Source: JAYOEY01 sp038120295
GTDB lineage: Bacteria > Pseudomonadota > Alphaproteobacteria > MPNO01 > UBA2964
Reading direction: 5' to 3'
Assembly: GCA_038120295.1 (NCBI GenBank)
Contig: JAYOLL010000004.1
Span: forward strand, 62,001-126,000
DNA: 64,000 bases
Below are positions 44,098 to 55,308 of the stretch, piece by piece (the first letter of the stretch is position 1; every line of letters begins with the position of its first letter). The notes under the pieces were generated by a model. That model saw only the letters and a list, made by a program, of their open reading frames with translations, was not told the DNA's origin and did not search any database. Made by a program: the position numbers and the translations under genes.

Positions 44098-44408
44098 ACC
44101 CGTTCACCGGCTCACTCGCTTTGGAAGGGAGTCTGGCACCTGAGGCACTTGCGACGTCTGGATGCGCCATTTGTGGCCTCATCTTTCAGCGACCCGGTTG
44201 GATGGGGTCCCTTCATAGTTGTCATTTGCTCTCACCGATATCGGAGCAGGTTTTTGCCCGGCTTACCCTAGGGTTACCCTGACCGCCGTCATGTTTTTGC
44301 GATGGCATCGTAATGCCCTTTCTTTCGTGTGACTTTGAACTGATAGTGTTGCGCGTGGTGTGGGCTACCGCTCACGGCGTAAATATGAAACCGCCTCTAA
44401 GCGGCTGA
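44098..44408. other. Interval without a supported gene
   Basis: About 310 nt. Open frames on both strands exist but have no ribosome sites or familiar sequence. A short inverted repeat (CCGCCTCTAAGCGG) lies near 44391-44404, 5' of the end of the 129-residue gene. Confidence 0.35.
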
Positions 44409-44798
44409 TCACCTGGAATGAACCAACATCCCTTCGTCTTCCGCTCGTTCGATGGCTTGAAGGTCGGCCGCGTTCACGCCCGCTTCCGTTATGCCGTTCA
44501 GCGTTTTTTGGTCGGCCTGGGTGTCCGCCGGCATTTCCACCGGTGCTTCGTCGCGTCTCAGTGCCGCATCCAGTTCCTTCGGGTCGATTGTCAGTATTTG
44601 CGTCAGACCGGGTTTGCCGGCTTGTGCGTGTAAATGGATCAGGGTCGCAATTCGCCGATAAACCGGAAAGGAAATCCCCTCCAGTAGTTCCTCGTCCGTT
44701 TCGACATTGTAGGCGCCTGCCGGCAGCTCTCTGTCGAAACCGGCGAGGTTAAATGGCCATTTGAAAGTGACAGTTTTCTTGCTTGTGCGAATCGTCAT
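44409..44798 (-). CDS. Conserved hypothetical protein (MTIRTSKKTVTF type)
   Basis: Predicted 129 residues. The first 85 form a compact beta-rich segment (KTVTFKWPFNLAGFDRELPA, GAYNVETDEELLEGISFPVY, RRIATLIHL, TQILTIDPKELDAALRRDEA) that I recall as a widespread hypothetical of rhizobia and relatives; the C-terminal 40 residues are acidic and helical. GGGAGG ribosome site. It follows the 52-residue gene by 78 nt on the same strand. Function unknown. Confidence 0.78.
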   Translation of the reverse strand: MTIRTSKKTVTFKWPFNLAGFDRELPAGAYNVETDEELLEGISFPVYRRIATLIHLHAQAGKPGLTQILTIDPKELDAALRRDEAPVEMPADTQADQKTLNGITEAGVNAADLQAIERAEDEGMLVHSR

Positions 44799-44876
44799 GG
44801 GATGCCTCCCGGTGCGTGATCCGTCCGCCTGATCGAGGATTGGCGGAGGAGGCCCGAGCCTCTTCCGCTTCGACTG

Positions 44877-45035
44877 CTATTCTTTGTTTTCAGGGGGGGG
44901 CTGAATCGGGGATTTCTCCGGCATGTTTTCGGGCTGCGCGACGGGTTCAGCTACCGTCGGCGCGGCCTTGGTCTTGTCATCAGCCTGATTTTTGCCGCGA
45001 GCGTCTTGCGCTGCGGACCATGTCTTGAATGACAT
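44877..45035 (-). CDS. 52-residue Lys/Pro/Ala-rich small protein
   Basis: Frame from ATG 45035 to TAG 44877: MSFKTWSAAQDARGKNQADD, then a Lys/Ala/Pro/Glu-rich tail ending PPPENKE. Disordered, cytosolic, no TM. AAGGAAT lies 7 nt before the ATG. MSFKTWSAAQ-type small proteins occur as hypotheticals in alphaproteobacteria (from memory). The leader carries a perfect 14-bp-arm palindrome ending 14 nt before the start codon, and the promoter side is very A+T-rich. Confidence 0.62.
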   Translation of the reverse strand: MSFKTWSAAQDARGKNQADDKTKAAPTVAEPVAQPENMPEKSPIQPPPENKE

Positions 45036-45048
45036 TTGGGAATTCCTT

Positions 45049-45080
45049 TATTTCAGCAGTAAGAATTTACTGCTGAAATA
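45049..45080. promoter_or_regulatory. Perfect 32-bp palindrome in the leader of the 52-residue gene
   Basis: TATTTCAGCAGTAA - GAAT - TTACTGCTGAAATA: 14-bp perfect arms with a 4-nt centre. As RNA it would form a stable hairpin just upstream of the AAGGAAT ribosome site of the minus-strand gene; as DNA it is a good operator candidate. Nothing else in the window has so long a perfect palindrome outside terminators, and it has no T-run. Confidence 0.7.
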
Positions 45081-45230
45081 GATATGGTATTAAAATAAAA
45101 AATATCAATATTATATATTATGAAAAATAACAATATTTTATATCAAAAAAATATTTATTGTTCAAATTATGGCTCTAAACATGGGATTATTTCAATTATT
45201 ACATAATAACGATATAGATTTACGGGACTG
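45081..45230. other. Extremely A+T-rich segment
   Basis: The first 100 nt contain only 14 G or C by my count (86% A+T) in a strongly GC-rich genome; the segment continues more mildly to about 45230. No ORF longer than 16 codons. It lies upstream of the 52-residue gene, so it could be a promoter with an UP-element-like or nucleoid-protein-bound tract, or a scar of horizontal transfer. Confidence 0.75.
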
Positions 45231-45455
45231 ACCGCATCGCTGCAAATAGTTGGAAATTGCTTCAGATCCGAAATCTGGCCCTTTGGCACAGAAGGCTGTG
45301 CATTATCCACTGCTTCCGTTTGTGAAAAGGGTGACTGCCACGACCGATCGTCAGGTGGCCCCTGATTGCGACCATCACAAGGGGGCAGTTAAGAGAACGG
45401 TTGGTTCATCCCTTTATGAGACCGTCGTTGAACCACGCCGAAAATTGCATAGCGT
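45231..45455. other. Interval without a supported gene
   Basis: Normal composition resumes. A plus-strand frame at 45250-45459 is open for 69 codons but has no ribosome site or family resemblance. Nothing else seen. Confidence 0.35.
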
Positions 45456-46270
45456 TTAATCCGACTCCGCCATCTTGTCCGCCCAGACGCGGAAGCTTTG
45501 CAGGGTGTTGGGGCCAAATGTCGTTATCATGGCAACATCCGCTGCATCCCGTCCCCGTGCCAGGAGGACTCTGCCGATGCGGGGCGTGTTGTTCCGCGGG
45601 TCGAATATATGCCATTCACCGCCAAGATAAGCTTCGAACCACGCCGCGAAATCGCCGGGTAGATGAGGAAGCGGTGTCCCCGCGTAGCTGAGATATCCGG
45701 TGCAGTAGCGCGCGGGAATGTTCAAGGCCCGGCAGAACGCCACTGCCAGGTGCGCGTAGTCACGACATACCCCACGGCCCTCCTGATAGGCTCCCACGGC
45801 GGTCTTGGTCGCGCACGCGAGCTCATAACCAAACGTGATGTGCTGATCACGAAATCACAGATAGCCTTGACGCGTGCCCATCCCGGCTCGGTCTCTCCGA
45901 ACAAGGACCACGCCAAATCCAGCATTTGGTCACATTCGCAAAATCGGCTTCCCAATAGGAAGACGAGGGCCTCTTCGGGAAGCTCCTCGACAGGAATCTG
46001 CCGGGCATTTGACACTGCCGGATCAGTCCGACCGGTATCTCTCACAACGGGATCGGCCGAGATAGTCATATGCCCTGCCGGGGCAAGAAACCGGCTGCAC
46101 CAATTGCCATATTCGTCGCGGTAACCGGAGAGGGGTATGCCGGGGCTGACGATCATGTGGTCCGGCATCGCAAGATCGGAAACGCGGGTGAAATGGATAT
46201 TCAGCATCAAGATGACTGGCGTCGGTTGCGGGAAGTCGTACTGCAATTCGTAGCCGACCCGAAATTTCAT
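45456..46270 (-). pseudogene. Transglutaminase-like cysteine protease gene with a one-base frameshift
   Basis: Two overlapping frames together encode a full bacterial transglutaminase-like protein. The N-terminal frame from ATG 46270 carries the Bact_transglu_N-type domain (KFRVGYELQYDFPQPTPVIL, MLNIHFTRVSDLAMPDHMIV, DEYGNWCSRFLAPAG). The C-terminal frame carries the catalytic core (YQEGRGVCRDYAHLAVAFCR, ALNIPARYCTGYLSYAG, DFAAWFEAYLGGEWHIFDP, NTPRIGRVLLARGRDAADVA). The frames would join as VKAICDFV-HQH-ITFGYELA if one base were restored between 45847 and 45848 (GTG-CAT-CAG-CAC). So a single-base deletion breaks the gene near residue 142. A residue often His in the core (HAW) is Ala here (DFAAW). 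Upstream lies a broken protease gene. Confidence 0.85.
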
Positions 46271-46312
46271 CTCGTTCTCTGTGGGTACAAGACCAAGCAT
46301 GGTTTCTGGAAG

Positions 46313-46824
46313 TCAGCCTTCGGTGAGGGTTAGCAGAATGTCGGCGTACCAGGCGCAGTTCAGTCCGAGCGCCTCATCCAGTTCCAGGTCGCGCGTCCCG
46401 ACATCGAGTCGGGATGAATGGACGCCGAGTACGAATCAGGGCAAGTCGCCAAGTGCGGTATCCGAATCGGAATCCCGCATTACCACGGGTGCGCCGGAGG
46501 TGCCCCGATGTGTACGCGCATCGGTAAGAAAGTAGCCCTTTCCCTGAAACCTCATGCCAAAGGAAGACGCTAACCCGGCATGGCGCACGACTGGCATATG
46601 GCGCAGCGTGTCGTGGAAGCCGAGGGAAAACCCACCACTTGCAGCGTCGTACCTACCTCCACCTGTTCGGGCGGGCCCCCCAGATGCTTGGACGTGATGG
46701 CGCGGTAGACCGTCGTCTCGGGCAGTGCTGCACGGTCGATCTCGATCATGGCCACATCGATCTCACCGGCGGTGTCTAGACCTTGACGCCGAAGGCTCTT
46801 TCCGTCGCGGTAGAGCGGTTTCGA
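46313..46824 (-). pseudogene. Trypsin-like serine protease remnant (frameshift, nonsense, N-terminus lost)
   Basis: Minus-strand frames encode a chymotrypsin-fold protease: KPLYRDGKSLRRQG, AGEIDVAMIEIDRAALPETT, VEVGTTLQVVGF, then in another frame LGFHDTLRHMPVVRHAGLAS, KGYFLTDARTHRGTSGAPVV with the active-site Ser motif, and FVLGVHSSRLDVGTRDLELD, ending LNCAWYADILLTLTEG. Three lesions: a one-base loss in the GGG run at about 46624-46626 (GFP-LGF would be continuous with one more base), an in-frame TGA at 46438-46436 where Trp fits, and stops upstream of 46824 with no N-terminal part. Stop 43 nt before the transglutaminase start, so both were probably one operon. Confidence 0.82.
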
Positions 46825-46998
46825 TCATTGCCGTATCCGCGGTCCTTGAATTGTTCTGTGTATTTAGTTTTGTCGAAGGAATGGCTGCGGATTGGTACGC
46901 CCATTTTCTTCCGCACGTCAGACGACCCTTGCAGGTCGCGTCGCGGGTGGCGATCGGCAACCGCCCCCAACCGAAATTGGAGGCGGTGCATTGGGTAG

Positions 46999-47208
46999 TT
47001 AGTCGATGATGGACAGGCTCTCGGCGGAAGATTTACCGTTCTGTCCGGCCTGAAGCTCAAAGGAGACCTTCTGTCCTTCGTTCAAAGAACTCAGTCCGGC
47101 ACGCTCGACGGCCGAAATGTGAACAAAAGCGTCTTTTGAGCCGTCTTCGGGCTCGATGAATCCGAAGCCTTTGGCCGGGTTGAACCATTTAACAGTACCA
47201 GTAGTCAT
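46999..47208 (-). CDS. Cold-shock domain protein (CspA family)
   Basis: Predicted 69-residue OB-fold RNA chaperone. MTTGTVKWFNPAKGFGFIEP contains RNP1 (KGFGFI) and DAFVHISAVE contains RNP2; the length and ending (GKSSAESLSIID) are standard. AGAGGAAA ribosome site 9 nt before the ATG. The 5' region to about 47330 is noncoding and could form the long structured leader usual for cold-inducible csp genes, but I cannot confirm a fold. Confidence 0.95.
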   Translation of the reverse strand: MTTGTVKWFNPAKGFGFIEPEDGSKDAFVHISAVERAGLSSLNEGQKVSFELQAGQNGKSSAESLSIID

Positions 47209-47634
47209 AGTTAGTTATTTCCTCTTACAGGAGTGTTGATACCGCGCCTCACACCATGTGACGGCACGGTCGGTTTAACGTTCACATTGTCAGGGGATAA
47301 CTAAGCTAATCGGCGTACCGGCTATTCAGGTAGCACCAGTCGAATGCAAGACGTGTGAGGGGTATGTATGGTGTGTCCCGGAAAAGTCAATGGCCTGCGA
47401 AGTCATGGTCAGGGAAATTATCGCGTGCCGTGTAATTCGACACTTTTTGGAATGTCCGCTTTTGGCTATACAAAGACATTGGTATGACAGGCTCGTCGGG
47501 TCCGCTTTGTCCCAGAGAGCGGAAAGGTCTGACAAGGGCAGCGTCGCTTCAACCCCGTTCGTTTTGACGAGGGTTCGAAAAAAGTTCTGCTCTTGCCGAA
47601 AGTGGCTAAAAATCAGCCGGCTTCCAGAACGACG
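47209..47634. other. Intergenic region, csp leader and OsmC-like gene 3' side
   Basis: About 426 nt, both flanking genes on the minus strand. Must contain the csp promoter and leader. Short open frames at 47326-47535 (-) and 47390-47710 (+) have no supporting features. No hairpin with a T-run is seen after the OsmC-like gene. Confidence 0.35.
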
Positions 47635-48075
47635 TTACTTCCCGCGTGCCTCGGCGTGGGCGGTGAATTCGACGGTGGTTTCTTTAGTCGCCACGGCGAC
47701 CGAGCCGTAGATCGGTCAGCGGGCTTTCCAAGTTTTGACCAGGAACTTGGCGTCGTCGTCGCTGACGCCCCACATTTCGAACTTCACGCGGCAGGCGTCG
47801 TAGATCGAGACCTCGCCCTTGGGCGCGTCCTTATCGTGATAGACCGCGACGCTGACATCCATGCCGTCGAGAGCCCGGTTTTCCGTGCAGCCGATGCGTT
47901 CGACCATGTTGACGGCGCAGGCCGACATGGAGGCGCAGAACATCTCGCCCGCGCCGAGCGCTTCGCCGCAGGGATTTTCCGAGACCCAGTGGTGATGACG
48001 CGCGTTGCAGATCGACCGGCCGGTGACGCCGGAGCTGTAGGTTCGTGCCTCGTAGGCGAGTGTCAGCTCGGCCAT
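47635..48075 (-). CDS. OsmC-like peroxidase, candidate selenoprotein with in-frame UGA (Sec120)
   Basis: Reading ATG 48075 to UGA 47718-47716 gives 119 residues of an OsmC-fold protein: TGRSICNARHHHWVSENPCG, ALGAGEMFCASMSACAVNMV (first redox Cys region), RALDGMDVSVAVYHDKDAP, then FLVKTWKAR and UGA. The same frame continues for 26 codons, PIYGSVAVATKETTVEFTAH and AEARGK, to TAA 47635. OsmC proteins have a conserved redox Cys followed by Pro at exactly this place (CPIxxxL), so UGA replaces the cysteine codon. A hairpin fitting the bacterial SECIS consensus follows. Read with Sec, the protein is 146 residues, the normal OsmC length. The alternative is a nonsense mutation or sequencing error. Likely reduces organic or fatty acid hydroperoxides. 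Confidence 0.75.
47686..47718 (-). promoter_or_regulatory. Candidate bacterial SECIS element after the OsmC-like UGA
   Basis: After UGA (47718-47716) come 20 nt up to the apical loop. The stem is GGUCGC / GCGACU (6 bp, one G-U), with loop CGUG, whose second base is G. This matches the published consensus for bacterial SECIS elements as I know it (stem 4-16 bp, loop 3-14 nt, a G in the first two loop bases, 16-37 nt from UGA to loop). An alternative hairpin CUACGGC / GCCGUGG with loop UCGGUC (contains GGUC as in fdhF) competes for the same bases but lies only 12 nt from the UGA. Confidence 0.55.
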
Positions 48076-48104
48076 GTTGTCTCCCCTGCGGCGTCGGGTT
48101 CCTG

Positions 48105-48707
48105 TTACTGCCCGGTCTTTTCGCGTAACGCGGTCAGCAGCCCTTCGACCTTGCCGCCTTTTTGATTGATGATGGAAGCGAATTCGTCGCGCTGGGTGAT
48201 CGCCATGCTGACGCCTTCGACGATGACGTCGATGATCTTCGGATCTGATTTGCCCCGCACCCGCCAGTATACGACGATCTCGCGCCCGTCCCTGAGCGTC
48301 AGTTTCGAATGGACGAGAGAGTCCCGCTCGTCGACTTCACGAACCTTTCCGACCGTGAAGGTTTCGCCGTTATACCCCTTGAAGCGGGCCGCATAGGCCT
48401 GAACGACAAAATCCTCGAACAGCCTGACATATTCTTTCTGCTGATCCTCGCTGGCGCGCCGCCAGAACCGGCCGAGCGTGAACCGCGCGATCAGCGGCAT
48501 TTCGAAGGTGCGGACCAGGATGGAGCGGAACCCGTCCTGACGCTGCTTGTCCGACATTTCCTTGCCGGTAAGCGAGTTAATGGCCTCCTGGCCGACCGTG
48601 CGGATGAATTCGTCGGCCTGTTTCCCGTTTGCCGCCAGACCGGAATAGGAGACGAAGAGCAGAGTCAGGGCGGTGAGAACTCCTGTAACGAATCTTCCTT
48701 TATACAT
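48105..48707 (-). CDS. MlaC-family phospholipid-binding periplasmic protein
   Basis: Predicted 200 residues, MlaC/Ttg2D (ABC toluene-tolerance auxiliary) family, which shuttles phospholipids between membranes. Signal peptide VTGVLTALTLLFVSYSGLAA directly after the chosen start; then FIRTVGQEAINSLTG, RTFEMPLIARFTLGRFWRRA, EYVRLFEDFVVQAYAARFKG, RDGREIVVYWRVR and IIDVIVEGVSMAITQRDEF. Start ATG 48707 with AAAGG upstream; the frame is open to 48830 but that adds a hydrophilic stretch before the signal peptide. No mlaFEDB genes are nearby, as is common for dispersed mlaC paralogues. Confidence 0.9.
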   Translation of the reverse strand: MYKGRFVTGVLTALTLLFVSYSGLAANGKQADEFIRTVGQEAINSLTGKEMSDKQRQDGFRSILVRTFEMPLIARFTLGRFWRRASEDQQKEYVRLFEDFVVQAYAARFKGYNGETFTVGKVREVDERDSLVHSKLTLRDGREIVVYWRVRGKSDPKIIDVIVEGVSMAITQRDEFASIINQKGGKVEGLLTALREKTGQ

Positions 48708-49041
48708 CGGCCTTTCGTCCCTGATTTTCCTGACCAGTTCCCGCAATCTATTCCCCGATTCTCTCGTGTCGCCGGATGCCGCCATTCGATAACCGGCTCC
48801 CCGAGGCGCGGTCATCTTAGCGTCCGGCACTGCGAGTCTGTCAACGGGGCTTCCCGCGATTATGCGTAAGAACCGTGTAAATGATCACTTAACGGAAAAG
48901 CGCGTAGGAAAGGATTTTCGTCCAAACCCGCTTGCGCGCCTGCCGGTTTTTCGATATTAGCACATATAGATATCCTTATATCTTGATGTTAATTCGGTTC
49001 GGGGCCGCCGGAAGTCCCGATTTTTGCGTTTGGAGCCCCAG
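48708..49041. other. Divergent region, mlaC-like / ArsR-methyltransferase
   Basis: About 334 nt. Holds an A+T-rich operator-like patch at 48962-48987 close to the plus-strand gene; the rest shows no gene. Part of 48708-48830 could be an N-terminal extension of the mlaC-like gene. Confidence 0.4.
48968..48983. promoter_or_regulatory. Palindromic operator candidate upstream of the methionine operon
   Basis: Perfect inverted repeat AGATAT-CCTT-ATATCT inside the A+T-rich stretch CATATAGATATCCTTATATC (48962-48981) followed by TTGATG. It lies about 58 nt before the start of the ArsR-type gene, where an autoregulating ArsR dimer would bind. This style of ATATC/GATAT repeat resembles sites I recall for SAM/SAH-responsive regulators of methionine genes in proteobacteria; the link is inference. 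Confidence 0.6.
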
Positions 49042-50010
49042 ATGGAAATGCTGTTGACCAGCCTGCGCGCGGCAGCCGAATCTACACGCCTGAGACTCTT
49101 GGCGATTTGCGCCGAAGGTGACGTGACCGTTACCGAACTCACGCGCATCCTCGGTCAGAGCCAGCCGCGAATTTCCAGGCATCTCAAGCTGCTTTGCGAG
49201 GCGGGTCTGGTTGACCGGTATCCGGAAGGCAGCTGGGTATTCTACCGGCTGGCCGACTCCAGAACGCGCGGAGGGCAGATCGCCCGCGACCTGGCAGCGA
49301 TGATCCCCGAGGACGATGAGCGCCGCCGCCGCGATCTGGATGCGCTTCAGTCCGAAAAGGATGCCCGCGCCGAAGCGGCGCAGACCTATTTCCGCGCGAA
49401 TGCCGCCGAGTGGGACTCTCTGCGATCGCTTCATGTCGATGAGCGGGAGGTCGAGGCGGCGCTTGTCGCCGGGTTTCCCGAGCATTGCGATGACATGCTC
49501 GATATCGGCACGGGCACCGGTCGTATTCTGAGGCTGTTCGCCGACCGCATCGATCGCGGCGTCGGGATCGATGCGTCGCGCGACATGCTGGCCGTCGCGC
49601 GGGCGGCGCTGCAATCGCCGGATATGCGCCATTGCGTCGTCCGGCTGGGCGACATGTATCATACCGAGCTGGACTCGGCGTCGTTCGATGTCGTGACCAT
49701 TCACATGGTTCTGCATTACGCAGACCGGCCATCCGCCGTGATCGACGAAGCCGCCCGTGTTTTGCGGCCCGGGGGGCGGCTTATCGTCGTGGATTTTGCG
49801 CCGCACGGACTCGAGGCGCTGCGTGACGATCGCGCGCATCGCCGACTCGGATTCTCCGACAATGAGATTGCTGACTGGTGCCGAAATGCGGGGCTGGATG
49901 TGGCTCCCGCCATGGACCTGCCCGGAGATCCGCTGACGGTCAAAATCTGGTCCGCCGATACACAAATCAAATTCGACAGCCGACCGCGTCTGGAAAGGGT
50001 AGCTGGATGA
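49042..50010 (+). CDS. ArsR-family regulator fused to a SAM-dependent methyltransferase domain
   Basis: Predicted 322 residues. N-terminal winged helix (about 1-85): LRAAAESTRLRLLAICAEGD, VTELTRILGQSQPRISRHLK, LLCEAGLVDRYPEGSWVFYR. C-terminal class I methyltransferase (about 120-300): MLDIGTGTGRILRLFADRID (SAM-binding GxGxG), VGIDASRDMLAVAR, SFDVVTIHMVLHYADRPSAV, VLRPGGRLIVVDFAPHG. Start ATG 49042. The stop overlaps metF ATG. Such fusions adjoin metF/metH in many alphaproteobacteria and probably sense SAM or SAH through the methyltransferase fold; that is inference from architecture and position. Confidence 0.92.
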   Translation: MEMLLTSLRAAAESTRLRLLAICAEGDVTVTELTRILGQSQPRISRHLKLLCEAGLVDRYPEGSWVFYRLADSRTRGGQIARDLAAMIPEDDERRRRDLDALQSEKDARAEAAQTYFRANAAEWDSLRSLHVDEREVEAALVAGFPEHCDDMLDIGTGTGRILRLFADRIDRGVGIDASRDMLAVARAALQSPDMRHCVVRLGDMYHTELDSASFDVVTIHMVLHYADRPSAVIDEAARVLRPGGRLIVVDFAPHGLEALRDDRAHRRLGFSDNEIADWCRNAGLDVAPAMDLPGDPLTVKIWSADTQIKFDSRPRLERVAG

Positions 50011-50936
50011 ACACGCAACCAATCGATATTGCTCCGGCGGAATTGCCGTTTCCGGCGGGAGCGCCGAAGGACCTTCAGGTTTCATTCGAGTTCTTTCCGC
50101 CCAAAACGGAGAAGATGGCGGAGACGCTGTGGTCCTCGATCAAGCGACTCGAACCCCTGCAGCCGCGTTTCGTATCGGTGACGTACGGCGCGGGCGGCTC
50201 GACGCGCGAACGCACCCATCAGACGGTCGTCCGAATCCTGAAAGAAACGACTCTGACGCCGGCTGCGCACCTGACCTGCGTCGAGGCCACTTGCGAAGAG
50301 GTCGACGATATCGCCCGCACATACTGGGATGCCGGCGTGCGCCATATCGTCGCGCTGCGGGGCGATCCTCCCGATGGAACGAGCGACTACGTACCGACGC
50401 CGGGCGGCTACGACTATGCCGCCGATCTGGTCTGCGGCCTCAGGAAGATCGCCGATTTCGAAATCAGCGTCGCCGCCTATCCCGATTGCCACCCCCAGGC
50501 CCGCAGCGCCGAGGACGATCTCGACAACCTGAAACGCAAGCTCGACGCCGGCGCTGACCGCGCGATCACCCAGTACTGTTTTGGCGCAGAGCCTTTCTTG
50601 CGGTTTCTCGAACGAGCCCGGAAATCGGGCATTGCCGCCCCCATCGTGCCGGGCATCCTGCCGGTTCAGAATTTCGCCCAGGTCGTCAAGTTCAGCGAGA
50701 TGTGCGGCGCCGTGGTGCCTGACTGGATGGCCGGCCTGTTCGAAGGGCTCGATGACGATCCCGAAACGCGGAAGCTGGTGGCCGCGACCGCGGCCGCCGA
50801 GCAATGCCGGATGCTCCATGCTCACGGCATCTACGAATTCCATTTCTACACGCTGAACCGCGCGGATCTGGTCTACGCCATTTCCCATATTCTCGGGCTG
50901 CGGCCGGCGAATATCGCAGCGAACCAGGGAAGATAG
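50007..50936 (+). CDS. metF: Methylenetetrahydrofolate reductase
   Basis: Predicted 309-residue TIM-barrel flavoenzyme that reduces 5,10-methylene-THF to 5-methyl-THF. VSFEFFPPKTEKMAETLW (catalytic Glu), FVSVTYGAGGSTRERTHQTV, AHLTCVEATCEEVDDIAR, IVALRGDPPDG (folate/FAD Asp) and ITQYCFGAEPFLRFLERAR are clear. Start ATG 50007 in ATGA overlap with the regulator; metH follows after 2 nt, so product passes directly to the next enzyme. Confidence 0.96.
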   Translation: MNTQPIDIAPAELPFPAGAPKDLQVSFEFFPPKTEKMAETLWSSIKRLEPLQPRFVSVTYGAGGSTRERTHQTVVRILKETTLTPAAHLTCVEATCEEVDDIARTYWDAGVRHIVALRGDPPDGTSDYVPTPGGYDYAADLVCGLRKIADFEISVAAYPDCHPQARSAEDDLDNLKRKLDAGADRAITQYCFGAEPFLRFLERARKSGIAAPIVPGILPVQNFAQVVKFSEMCGAVVPDWMAGLFEGLDDDPETRKLVAATAAAEQCRMLHAHGIYEFHFYTLNRADLVYAISHILGLRPANIAANQGR

Positions 50937-50938
50937 TT

Positions 50939-54696
<3,758 letters not shown>

Positions 54697-54709
<13 letters not shown>

Positions 54710-55308
54710 TCGATCGGAAGGTCTAGAACCGAGGGGCGTGTCGTCGCCGGGCTTCGTTCGCCTTCCGCAGCGGCTCCTTCTCCCGCTGTGTCCGATTCCT
54801 CCGCAGGCAGGTTGTCCGGCGCATCGGGCGGGCCGTCGGGAATGACGACCGGAGGCGGCATGATGGGGCGAATGTGCCGTTTCTTCGGTCGATGCGTCTC
54901 CGGCTTGACCTCTCGCCAGAAGAAATCCGTACTGGCGCACACGAATTGGCCGTCTTCCTGGTCCGGGCGGGTCACCGTTATGACGCCGTTGCTGAGACCG
55001 TAAATTTTCTCCGCCCGCGCGTTCTGACAAAAATACTTGCTTGTCGTCATGCCGCGTTTTCGATCCCGAATGCGAAATTGCAGAATATCGTCCTGCCTTC
55101 CGCTCGGGTTGCACTGTCGATCGAACCAGTCGCAGCAAAGTTCCTGACCCGGTCGTACGACCTTGTGGAACCCTCCCAGCGGGTTGGGTGTTTCCAGCTT
55201 CACGATGATCGAGATGTTCGCCTGGTTGCGGATGCAGTAAGCCGATGCGGGCGCGGCCAGCGCGATCCCGACGAGGACGAGGGCGGAAATGGGAACCAGT
55301 CTCCTCAT
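54697..55308 (-). CDS. Secreted Cys-containing protein, last gene of the TPP-riboswitch operon
   Basis: Predicted 203 residues. Signal peptide RRLVPISALVLVGIALAAPA with cleavage after SA; a mature domain of about 110 residues with seven Cys (YCIRNQ, ELCCDWFDRQCNPSG, YFCQNARAE, QFVCAST), probably disulphide-bonded in the periplasm; then a basic, Pro-rich disordered tail (KRHIRPIMPPPVVIPDGPPD). I do not recognise the family. ATGA overlap with the SDR gene upstream puts it in the same operon, but its function need not be thiamine-related. Confidence 0.75.

Noticed and set aside
43988..44282. Open frames on both strands (64, 64 and 93 codons)
   Set aside because: No ribosome site, overlapping each other, and no recognisable sequence; kept only as an interval note.
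45250..45459. 69-codon plus-strand frame
   Set aside because: No ribosome site or conserved feature; ends inside the transglutaminase remnant.
46436..46438. In-frame TGA in the protease sequence as a second selenocysteine site
   Set aside because: The position fits Trp, not a redox Cys; the same gene also has a frameshift and has lost its N-terminus, so ordinary decay explains it.
47326..47710. Short frames between the cold-shock gene and the OsmC-like gene
   Set aside because: No supporting features; one overlaps the candidate SECIS region in antisense.
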